From positions 12,497,579 to 12,561,578 of the forward strand of contig NC_054865.1 in the NCBI RefSeq assembly GCF_018320785.1: DNA of 64,000 nt. Direction: 5' to 3'. This document shows, piece by piece, positions 49,331 to 61,300 of the stretch (within the stretch, counting starts at the first letter, position 1; every line of letters begins with the position of its first letter). The notes under the pieces are model-generated. The model searched no databases and had not been told where the DNA came from. It saw nothing but the letters and a program-made list of their open reading frames with translations. The translations under genes and the position numbers were made by a program. This DNA comes from Cheilinus undulatus (Eukaryota > Chordata > Actinopteri > Labriformes > Labridae).

Positions 49331-52300
49331 AAAAACTAACAGGGTCTAAATTATTAGCCCCCTGGTGCGAATGGTCAGTTGTTTTCTTTTTGATGGATAA
49401 CAGCCTGCAGTCTGTTGTTGTAGTTTTTTATTAGGGCTGGACAGTTAATTGCAAATTAGATTAAATTGCAGTATGGCCTGCTGCAATTTTCAAAACGCAG
49501 AAGGTGCAATGTTTCTTTAACCTGAAATATGTGTCAAAATACCTGTTTAGAACTTTTTTTGCAGCAGAGATGTTATGAACTGCATATCATGCAGTCATCC
49601 AAGTGCCATATTTTTAGGATAGTTAACAAGAAAATCCTGTTTTCTTCATTCTTTTATGTTTTTCTTATTAAATATGAAAATTATTTAAAAAAAAAGATCA
49701 TTCCTTTTGATGTAACAGTTCATTACAAATGTGCAAAATAAGTAAAAAAATCATCAGAACTTGATTTTTTTATTGTTCTGTCATAGTTTCATCTAATACT
49801 GTGTTGGTTATAGTATGGAAGGAATTATTTGTATTTGTATTTATTTTATTTGAAATATCAGGGTCAGTACATATTATTAAACACTTGCATGTAAATATGT
49901 AGGATTGTAGCCAGTGGCTAATTATTGCTCGTTTTTGTTGTAAAATGCATAAGATGAGGAACTTAAGAAATCGCTTGTTAAATTGCAATCGCAATATTGG
50001 GGAAAAAAATCACATTTAGATTATTTTCCCAAATTGTTCACCCCTAGTTTTTATCAAGTCTCAGACACATCTCTCCTGAGGAACCCCTCCAGATTTGATG
50101 GTCTTCTGGCATGGACCTTGGTCCTCAGTTTTCCTCACAGGTTTTCAATGTGGATTCAAGTCAGGACTTTGTACAGGCCAGTCAATAACACTCACTTAGG
50201 GTTTTCTAAAGGGAGATGTTGTGTTGGAAGACAAAGCGACAACCCAGACACAGTTTTATTGCTGACTGTTGGAGGTTTTCTTTCAAAGCCTTCACGTGTC
50301 CTTCTTTCTTTATAATTCCTTCCACCTTTACGAGATTCCCACTTCAAGACGCACTGAAGCATCCCTATAGCACAATACTCCCAGTGCTGTGTTTCACTGA
50401 TGAGACAGTGTTCTTTGGGTTATACGCCTCTCCTTTCTTTCGCCAAACATAAGCAATGTCTCTATGGCTAAAGAGCTCTAAATTGGTTTCATCTGACCAA
50501 AGGGCATGCACAGTCTTTCTCCAGGTTGTCCTTGGCAGACTTCAGTCTTGAAGGTGTCCCTTCTGTAGAAGTGGAGTTTTTCTTGGTCTGCAACCTCTCA
50601 ATCCATTCCTGTGCAGATTGTCTTCTTTGAGCCACTTCTTGGAAATGCTGTGATAACTTTGTATATCCTTCTCCTGCTTTGTGAGCATCAACAATTCTTT
50701 TTCTCAGGTCTAAACTAATTTATTTAGTTTTTGCCGTGATGCTTTTTCTAGTGAAAGCTCAAACCCTTACTGAAGTTTTTATACTCTGTGTAAATTTGAA
50801 GATAACCCTCAGTTTTAACCCTGATTTTATACGTTTTAAGCATTACAAAGTTAGATGTAATTGTAAAATCTTGAAAAAGGCTCATGTGCTCATTTCTGGG
50901 AAGTAAAACAAATTGTCTCCAAAAAATCAGATTTTGAATCATGAGATGTTTAAAAAAAAGAAATGCCACTGAACGGGTAGGGTTTTTTCTCTCATACTGT
51001 GGAGTGTTTTTGGTATATATGCCAACTTGTTATTTTTGTGACGTAAAATTGTGCCACACAAAGTTCTGGGTTTCATGGCAGTTAGGGGAGTTCTTCCCAA
51101 AGCCTTCTGCTGTATTTACACCCTCCACCTTAACTGACGGAGCTTCATGTGACGTCAGATGGAGTTCCCCCGTACTGGAGCAGTTTGAGAAAGGCCCACA
51201 AAACCCCTGATTGCTCCTGCTGCTACGTCAGCGGTGTATGAAAGGAATTTCTTTGAGCAGTCAAAAAAATAGAACAGCATGCTTCAAAGCCCATTTACCA
51301 TTTTAAATTGCCACTATAGTGGCCACTATACTGTATGTAGTATAATGATGAGGTCTGCACTATAAAATGGCACATTTCCTCTGTAGTGTAGTGTATAGTG
51401 AGTAGTGGGTGATTTTGGGCACAGTCTTGCTCCATTACCCCGCTGCCTTTAAATAAATATTATGAAGTCTTAAGTATCCCTAGTCCATGGTACTGGAGTC
51501 TTAAGTTTAAATAAAGGACTTTTCTTTTAAATAAAGTAACACATCTTCAAGTGTAATGCATTAATAGAGTGGAAATATAAACTGTTGGTCTGAAACAGTT
51601 TTTTCTTTCTCCAGAAATGTCTCGAGACCAACCCCGGCTACTGGCTGCTCTGGAGATGGCGTCTACTGCCATTGCTAAGGTTAGAACAGACGATGCCTCT
51701 GCTTTCATGACACACAAAGGCCGGGTGAAGCAGAAGTAATACAAGAGTAAAAAAACAAACCAGCAGGGTTCAAACCAAACCCCATTCATAGCTTTCTTTC
51801 CAAACCACAGCTTTTAAGATCACTGGTGAACCAAAAACATCTATTTTATGGTTTTGCAAGCTGTGTGTTTTTATGTGTGTGTCTGCCATTTGCAGCTTAA
51901 AATTTGATGACTTGAACAATCACAAATAAAGATCTTGCAGTGCTGGCAGAGTAAAAAAGCTGAACTACGCTTGTACATGTTTCTTTATGCTCAAATTCAA
52001 AGCAATGTTTTTCATAAATTCCCATGTTTGATTCTAGGAGGATAGTGGAGCAGATGATCAGGAGGCTCTTGATGTTTACCAACAGTGTTTAGGAGAACTA
52101 CTGCTGGCGCTCGCAGGTAGATAAACTTCTTTAGTTTCACATTATTTCTATTCTTTATTGCTTTTGTCCTTTGGAAACTCCATTAAAACGTGTGTAAAAG
52201 AGAAATGTGCAGGTTGGAGATTTAGTGACTGAAAGTTGGGGTGATGTGTAAAATGTGAATGAAAACAGAATGCAATGTTTTGCAAATCCCATAAACCCAT

Positions 52301-55300
52301 GTTTTAATCACAATAGACCTCAAAAAAGTATTCACTGTTGAAACAGACTTTTTACCATTTTATGACAAATACTGGCTCAGCTGAATTTAATAGTAACAAC
52401 ACATCTCAAAACAATAGGGACAGGGCAACAAAAGGCAGGACAGTTAAGTTGTATCAATGAAACATGACTGGAGGAGCATTTTGCAACTAATTTCATTAAT
52501 TAGCATCAGATCAGTATTATGACTGGGTATAAAAGGAGCATTTTAGAGAAGCAGAGTCTCTCAGATGTAAAGATGGACAGAGGTCCACAAATCTATGAAA
52601 AACTATGTCCAAAATTTGTGGAGCAATTGCAGAAAAATGTTCAGTCAGCAGTCATGACATGTTAATAAAGTCAGCAAAGAAAGTTACTTTGAAATTCTAC
52701 ACAACACTACAATTAGCAAAAATTCTTCTTCTAATAGGGAAGGCATACACACGATCTCCTGTTACTGCTCTTGAATAAAAAAAAAAGGTGACAGCAAAGT
52801 TTTGAAAATCAGAACAAAACAGCACATTACAGAAAAATATGTCCAGAATAAGGCCCCAGTAGGGAACGTTTGCTCCACCATATATGCTGCCACAAGCCGG
52901 TTAATCTCAGCTTTTGTGGTTACCTGCTGTTGTTGTTGAAAATCAAACTTTTGCTGCTTGGTAGATGTAAACCTCAAGTAGTTATCTTGAGAATCACTTG
53001 GGCTCGGGGGTCTTTACTAGGTTTGTTCCAATTTCGATACCAGTATCAGAAAAACGTCCGATGCTGTTTGAAATGCAGGTATTGGTACCAGCGAGTGCAC
53101 AAGTTTTTGCACCGATCCAATACCGTTTGGTTTATGTTTTTATTTTGCATCGTTTAGCCATGTTAAATTTTAGCACTATAAACCAGAAATTAATTTTTCT
53201 TACCTGCTACTGTATGAACCGGCTTCCGTTTTTGGCACAGCAGAGGAGAACCAGGGGACCTGCTGCAGCAGCAAAGAATGTTTTTCTCTGAATGTGATCG
53301 TTAATACCGGTGCTGTTGTACAAGACAAGAAGTGACACAGTTTATCAAAAGTTAACGTTTGAACCATAAATCGTTGCCTCTCACTTGTTTTTCCTCTTGA
53401 AGCTAGCCATTGTGTTTTCCCATTGGCAACACCTGTTGAGTCCTTTGAATCCCATGCGACAGCATTTTCAGAGAGCCTGGCATTCTTGTGACTTTTGGGG
53501 ACATTAATGATTAAATCTGCACCAGTAAACCTGGTATTGAACATCTTTTCATCCATTTTAATCAACTTACGATCATTTATTACCTCTAGCTCGAATGCTA
53601 ACCTCCATATTGTCTCTCTTTGCGAGTGACCGTCAGCCAATATCAGACTGTTTGGTAATCACGTGATGCTGCACAAAACAGCAGAAAGGAGGGAGAGAGT
53701 TTAACACACTTGATGATATATACATCTGTATTAAGTTCATATCTGTATACGACAATTGTTAATATGCGAGCTGTACGTTTTATATTGTATTTGGAAAAGT
53801 GCAATAAAGTTTATATTAAAAAAAGAGAGAGCGATGGAGAAGCCCTGTGATTTAGCCCCCAGTATTATTGCTATTTTGATATTAAGCAGTAAAATTCAAT
53901 AATCAGCAGAAAAACAGGTTTAGGGTCAGAGAGATGCTGTACATTATGATTCTATTTTTTGAACCATGTTCTGAGTCAAATATAGGTCTAAAATAATTTG
54001 CTAGTCTGAACAGTCAGTTCAGAAAGTTCACATTGGTATCAGATCAATACTCCGTATTGGCCAATACCCAACACCTTGTATCGGAATTGTACCGTGAAGG
54101 AAAAAATGGTTTCTGAACATCCCTAGTCTTTACTAGCTTTGCCTTGTTTTTGTTGTAAAATGTATGACGTGAGGAACAAAAGAATAGGTTGCATATTAAA
54201 TTGCAATCGTGATATTGGGCAAAAAATAATCGTAATTAGATCATGTTCCCAAATTGTTCTGCCCTATTGTTTACCCTGTGCTCCTGTTTTACTCATAGTT
54301 GGAGGATTTATATCAATGCAAGTAACAAGCTTAATATTTTACAGTGAAGTTAATGTGATTACTAGGTAAGAAGCAGTGACGTATTACACTACTGCATCAC
54401 AGACAAATGTCATGTAATTACAGTGGCGTGTTACACTGGTTGTGAAATAAATAAAATTAGGGATTTACCAGGTCAACAGCTATTATCATACAAGATTTAT
54501 TATAACTGTAGAAAATAAACCCTGCAAGTTGCTATTTCATTGCTTTGCTCAATGATCATTTTGCAGGATTGAGTGGAGGAGGAATAACCATATTAAAGTC
54601 CCACATGTATTAATTCTTCTGCGTGCAGACATGAAACCTCAGATTTGAGCATGCATCCTTCAGTTCTAAGAGGAGAAAACTTGTTTGTTCAACTAGTTTT
54701 GAAATTAAGATGTGCATTTGAGGGAAAAGTAAAGAGCAGACTCTAAGGAGCAAAATTAAGAGCTTCTGCGTGTGCCCTTAGCTCTAAATCAGTATCTCTC
54801 ATGTGTCATAAAGTGGCTGATCAAAGAAAAATACTCAAGAGAGATTGGCTGGAAAAGAGGGACAAAAATACATAAAAAGAAGTCAAAGACATAGCAATAC
54901 TTTAAAGCTGCTTTCACAAATGCACTCCTGAAAGTTTTTTACATTTTTCATTTTGGAGTACATGGTTTCTTCTCTTTTAAGTGTGCAGAATTTTATCCTT
55001 GTTTTCCAACAGCATCCAACACGGTTTTACATTTCTTTTACTTTTAACACATTAAGCAGCCGGTCACCCCCCATTGTTTCAAGAAGTAAAAGATGTAGCC
55101 ATACTGAAAAGCCGTTTTCACTCATTAACACCTAGAAATTGGACATTTCAGGATAGCCAACCCCTATAAGCTGTCTGAGTTTCTTCCTCTCACATGCCCC
55201 CCACAGCAGAAAGATTTCCCTGTCAGACAGGAGGGGATGAGGGGGGTACTCAGGAGGCCAAATGTGATGTGAAGAGGGCACTGGAAATCCTAGATAGCAG

Positions 55301-58300
55301 GCAAAGCAACAGTTTTCATAGCAGCAATGAAAAAGGTGGGAAAGAACAGGCTGGACAGCTGACAAAAGTTGGTAGCATTTGTAGCTGCTTTGTTGCGTGC
55401 ATGATGGCTCAGTTAGGGCAGTGGTTAAAGGAGATGTATATCTAACCCTGTCTGCTTGTTAGCAGTGATTTTTCCTGAATATTTCCAGCTGTGATCACAC
55501 TTAAGTTCACCCAGACCTCCTACAGATGTTTTACCAGAGGAAAAATCTAAGGTAAATTTAGAGTAAAAGAATGTCAGTTATTCTAAACCTTGAGAAATTT
55601 TCAGGAGTTTTGTGCATTTTGTGGAAACACCATAAGAGATTTAACTGGATGCTTACAAACAGAGAGACTGTCAGAGCTATTTCACCAGGTTATTGTTCAT
55701 AATGATTGTTGTTTGTTTGTTTGTTTCTTTGTAAACACCAGAGGCCTGTACGACAAAGCTGGATTAACAAGTCTGGGATATCTCTCCGTTAGCGGGATTG
55801 ATTTATCAAGACATTCACAATCCGGATCAGCTGTACGACAAAGCTGGTTAGTAACTCACTAACTGCAGCCAGTTTTTTCCAAGCACCAGCACCCTGCATT
55901 TCTCAATGGAGGAACAGATAATCATTCTTAAAAAAATATGAGGAATTTAAATCAATCATCCAGGCCAGAAGCAACACTGTCGCCGCAGCAAACACCAGGA
56001 AGGAATGCTGGCAGAAAACTGCTGACTCTGTTAATGCGTAAATTCATCAGATTATACAATATTAATTCATCGGACAATATTAACGGACAGCACTCTGATC
56101 ACTCAGTTTGACTTTATCACGGCACAGATGTTTGGGGCAGAGCTTCCTCAGTGAATTTTGTGTTTTAATATTAATTCCTCACCATGACGGCACAAGTAGT
56201 TGTGTGTTTCATTAATCCATGTTTCTGCAGTAAAGGTCTTTACACACTGGGTCCGTGATTTTCAGATGTGTTTTTTTTTTATTAATCCGAAAAAACGTCA
56301 TGCACTCGGACCTTGCACACTGGGTCTGATACATTTTAATTTGCCTTCACTGTGAAAATTCGTAAAAGGTGGTAAATAGTTTCGTACTGCAAGCCTGCGT
56401 CTCTGTCACCCCTTTAAAATCCTGCTGGATCCATCCTGACACAGAGCTTCATTCAGCACCCATTCATGCGTCATAGCGCTGAGACAAGTTGGAGAGATGG
56501 AGGGCAACTTTTTAATTCAGTCTCTGAGTAGGTTACAAATGTAGTCTGTGCCTTTATCTGTTATATTTCCATAGCTGATATCCACATGACACACCTGCAA
56601 ACTACAGTGTTTTAAGTTAGGTTTCAGGAGTGGGAGAGAGGGAGGAGTTGGACGGGGTGAGTGAGCGAGAGAGAAAGCAACGGGCACTGATCATCTATCA
56701 CCCATCAGTTATATTTCCATGGTTTATATCCACATAATAATTGAGCAAACTTTGGTGTTTAAAGTGAGGTTTTAGGGCGAGAGAGAGGGAGGAGGGGTCC
56801 GGTGAGGGTGAGCAAGCGAGGAGGAAGCAGTGGACACTGTTTTGAATCATCACTCACCCATTTAAATAACTTTCAAACTTTAACTAACGCGAAATTTTGC
56901 ATAAAATCGAGCCTGTTCCCCCAAAAAAATGAGGGATGAAAATTTCGGCGTCAGCGTGCAAACTTGATTAGAACTACATGAGCTCGATTTTCTTTTTTTA
57001 ACGTGCGAAAAATTTGGACGAAATAATCGGACCCAATGTGCAAAGGCCATTATGTGTGACCATTATTATTAACCCCATTATTTCAGATGCTACCCTAGTG
57101 GAGCAAAAAAGACTTGGGAAGAAATGAGGATCAAATATAGCCTAAAAACATACATCAAAGTGGTGAGGGACAAGGCTTTATTTCTCCACACCGTCTCTGT
57201 TGTATGGATGAAATCACCGGAATTTATCTATCAACTATCCCTAAATATTCTTTCTCTCTTAAGTGCTCTTCTCTTCTTCCGTGCACCAACCAGGATCTTC
57301 TAAGAATGGGCAGGCCATTTTCCAAGAAAACTGATTGGTCAGGAGGCGGTGCTTTTATTCTCGCTGATCTCTTATCCAGAACATAACCTGCTCCGCAGGT
57401 TAGCCGTTCAGCATAAGTTACCGCGGTGATTTATCCCGGTAAGAAGTGAGCCAGCTTCGTCGTACAGAAAATCCAGGTTAATCGTGAAGTTATCTGGATA
57501 AGAGAAAATCCAGCTTCGTCGTACAGGCCTCGGGGGGCAATAGGCAGATCTGACAGGATTCCCATATAGCTAGATCCCTGTAACTAGAATGGTGCATCGT
57601 GGCCGTTTGTTAAAGTTAATCCCTTTTGTTGAAAACTTTTTTTTGACAAATAGCCACTACAGAGACTTTGAGAAAGTTTTAAAGAGAACGGAAAATAACT
57701 AGGAGAAAGTGATTTATAAAGCGTGAAAGCAACTGACAGAGTGAAGCATTAAACTTGGAGAGAGACAGAGTCACTTAATAAAGGACAGACAGACAAACAC
57801 AGAGAGGAGCGGCAGAAGAGACTCCAGTGACTCTTTGCGGCCTGGCGTCCATTAGCCCAGGCTCATGAGCTCATCTGGAAGATCAGCCTAATGGAAGAGG
57901 TGGAATAGAGTGATCCAGATGTGGCTTTGAGCCGCGATCAGACCCGGTGCCAGCGCACTGTGTGTGGTACGAGAGCCCTGCCATCTGCTTCCTATTCAGA
58001 CAGCACACTTTATTTGTTTGTGTTATTGCACACTGGAAACAAATAAAAACTATTATCTCTCATATATACAACTTAAATCCTCCAGTCCGTGCTGTTGAAT
58101 GTTAAACCCAGTGAGAGTTAAAGCTCTTGTACTTCTGATGTTTTTGATTAAAAATCTAAATGAAGTCTTCAGTTATATGTGAAGCAAAAGAAACACTTTA
58201 CACTAAGAAACTAGACAATTCAATCAACAGGTGATTACTTTACAATGTGCTTAGGAAAAAAGTCCATTTGGTCTTGAAGTTTAAAGACTCCATTACTAGA

Positions 58301-61300
58301 CTGCAATTTGTGTGAAGTTGCCCTAAGTGGAGATACATCCATACATTTAGTTTTCCCTTGTTTCCCTGTGATAAGGACAATCTCTAATTGTTCTCTTGAG
58401 ATCCACACTTTAAGCTTTAATTTAAGCTGTAATCAGAGTTTTTCTTGGCTCAGATTGAGGCAGCGGTGGTACTTTTCTGACTGTGCATGACAACAGTTTT
58501 GTCATTAAAAACAAACTTTTTACCCTTTCTTTAATGGATTTAAATTTTTTGTCTATAATGAAACACTGACTGTTGTTTTTTGATTTTTTTAAAAGGTAAG
58601 TAACTTAGACAGGGATTGTTTATTGTTTGTTATTCAATTATTTAATAGTTATCTTATAACATTATCTATTAGTTATCTATAGTATTATGTTCACGATTTT
58701 TTTCAATGAGTGATTTAATTTCAGGGTTAAATCCATATTCTACATGGGTTAATATTCTGTTTATTCCTCTTTGTTTAGTATAACTCTGATAAATAAAATC
58801 ATAGAAACTGAGAAGTTTACTGCAACTGCAGCTTCTGACTGGAGGAAATATGAAATAGCTGACAAATACCTACAATCACTGACTGTTTCATTCAGCTGTT
58901 GTTTCACATCCTTTACCTGATCACCTCTCTCCTTTCTGCCTCAGGTTTTGTTAGGTGTAGTGTATAGGGTATTTTATATCTGCTAATCATCAATATTGAT
59001 GTGTATTTTCTGTTAAATGATACTTCTAATTGATGCTCAGTCTTTGTAATCTCATGCTCACATGCAGAAGTTTAATCATTTAAGAAAGGTTTATTACTGA
59101 AATATTTAATATTTATTAATAATTAATAAACAGATCAGGCTACCCAGCCTGCATGCACAACAGACTTCGAGACAGCAGAGGTGCGTGCATTTATAGGAAT
59201 GGGGCACGTATGTATGCCAATCCTACAGCCATTAGGGGAAGTGCGTCTTTACCTCACAAACACACAGCGTCCGTCCAGGCCCAAGATCTCACTCCTGTTT
59301 ATACTGACATTCAAGCAATGTTACTACTTTCTACATTTTTTTCCGAGCATACACTTTCTTCAATGTATATTTTTATTTTACTGAAAAACACATCATTTTT
59401 ATTTGTCTCTAATGCCCTGCCTTAAGGTTGACCCTTGCATAAAGACCCAGTTAAATCACATAAAACCTCACTCAAATGTGATTTAATAAAAGTCAACAAA
59501 CAAATAACAGAATTATTAAGGAAAGATGAAATAAGGATAAATGTTGACATAACAGCACAGGCCACAAATCCCCAACTTACAGGGGTAAACAAAATAGTCC
59601 CTGCTCCAAGTAATCATTTGATTCACTAGCAGGATGAAAAAAAAAGGGTGCAAGGAACAGGAAAACACAGATCTGTACTATTTAAATATTGCACAAGGTT
59701 CAGTGGGGTTTTCACTGACAAAAACACGTAAAAAATAATCATCAGAGGATGTTTAGAAAATAAGCAATCTGTGGCCTGTTAAAATGTCTATGCAAAAGTT
59801 CTGTCTTAATTTGTGGTCCAAAGTCCACCCTTAACCTTACTTTGAAACTAGTTTGTAACAGAAAAGTTGTGTCTCTGTTTGACACTTCACAGAGATTTAG
59901 AGTTTATCTTAACTACTAGAGTCCAACCTAACTAAAATACCGTCACAGATATTACAGTTTATCTGTAGGTGATCAGTAAGTCAGTGCAGTGTTTGTTAAA
60001 GTTCTCTTCTCATATTTAATTGTCTCTGAAGAGACTAACAACTAAAAGTAACGTCTAAGTACCCAATGTTACTCAACAAACTGCGAGAGAATTGAGCAAA
60101 ATAAGACAAAGCTTTAAGATTAGATAAAAATATAACATATCTAAGAGAATCTACAGCCAGTGTTAATATCAATTTTAAACAGAAGGGACTCTGTTTTTGG
60201 ACTGATGTTCGCTCATGGAAAACAAAGGCAGGGGTAAAAAACTTTAATTATGAGCAAAAATATTCTGACACCTGACGATTACACCATCAGGGAATGTAAT
60301 GACATTGTTTTCAAATACATGTACTTCAATATGGAGTTTGCCCCCTTTTGCAGCTATAACAGCCTCCACTCTTTTTGGAAGGCTTTCCACAAGGTTGTGG
60401 AGTATTTCTGTGGGAATTTGTGCCCACTCATTCTGTAGAGCATTTATGAGGTCAGGCACCGATGTTGGACGAGAGGACCTGGCTCAAAATCTCTGTTCCA
60501 GTTCATCCCAAAGGTGCTCGATGAGATTGAGGCCAAGTTTTCCACATCAAAATTATTAAACCATGTCTTTACAGTCCTTGCTTTGTGCACTGGGACACAG
60601 TCATATTAGATTGCAATTGGAATTAAAAAGAGCCTTTCTCAAACTGTTGCCACAAAGTTGGTAGCATAGCATTGTCAAAAATGTCTTGGTATGCTTAAGC
60701 ATTAAGATTGCCCTTCACACCTTCAACTTCAAAGGGTCCTAGCCCAGCCCCTCCAAAACAGCCCCATACCATTATCCCTCCTCCACCCCGCTTCAGTTTG
60801 CACAATGCAGTCAGGCAGGTAACGTTCTCTTAGCATCCAAACCCAGGCTCACTCATCTGATTGCCAAACAGAGAGGTGTGATTGGTCACTCCACAGAACA
60901 CATTTCCATTGCTCCACAGCCCAGTGTCGGTGTGCTTTACATCACTCCATCTGACACTTGGCATTGGGCATGGTGATGTGAGGCTTGCATGCAGCTGCTC
61001 AGTCATGGAAACCCATTCCATGAAGCTCCCACTGCAGTTTTTGTGCTTACATTAATGACCGTGGAAGTTCAGAACTCTTCAGCTATGGAATCAGCAGAGC
61101 ATCGGCGACTTTTATGAAGTGCACCATGCGCCTTACCAGTCGTTGACCCCCCTCTGTGATTTAATGTGGTCTTCCACCATGTGCCTGAGTTGCTGTTGTT
61201 CCTAAATGCTTCCACTTTCTAATAATATCTCCAACAGTTGACTTGAACATCCAGCAGGGATGAAATTTCGCCAGCTGTCCAACTGCAAAGGTGGCATCCA

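Larger units (their letters stand above)
49128..50760 (-). mobile_element. Tc1-like relic in ulk3 intron 10, interrupted by a hAT element
   Basis: The left end, with GACAAAATTATTAGCCC (49133-49149), is the terminus of a known style of Tc1-like fish element. After the nested hAT (49432-50046), the sequence 50047-50760 continues as a broken Tc1 transposase on the - strand, including the region corresponding to '[12 protein letters not shown]' near 50460-50500 and a coding start near 50740. The right inverted repeat was not found. A (CA)n tract lies inside at 49289-49317. Confidence 0.6.
55741..57531 (+). mobile_element. Harbinger-type element (GAGGCCTGTACGAC ends) with a Myb-like gene
   Basis: Inverse termini GAGGCCTGTACGACAAAGCTGG (from 55741) and CCAGCTTCGTCGTACAGGCCTC (to 57531) differ at one position. 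The motif CTGTACGACRAAGCTGG occurs twice at each end (also near 55831 and 57452), forming a subterminal repeat pair. The interior carries a degenerate Myb/SANT-like gene, the accessory protein of PIF/Harbinger elements, but no DDE transposase. A further short element (56231-57052) sits in the intron of that gene. I could not define the 3-bp target duplication. Confidence 0.7.

Noticed and set aside
52762-52977. Gln-rich - strand frame (QQQQQ)
   Set aside because: Arises from a short TTG/TTGTTG run; no supporting structure.
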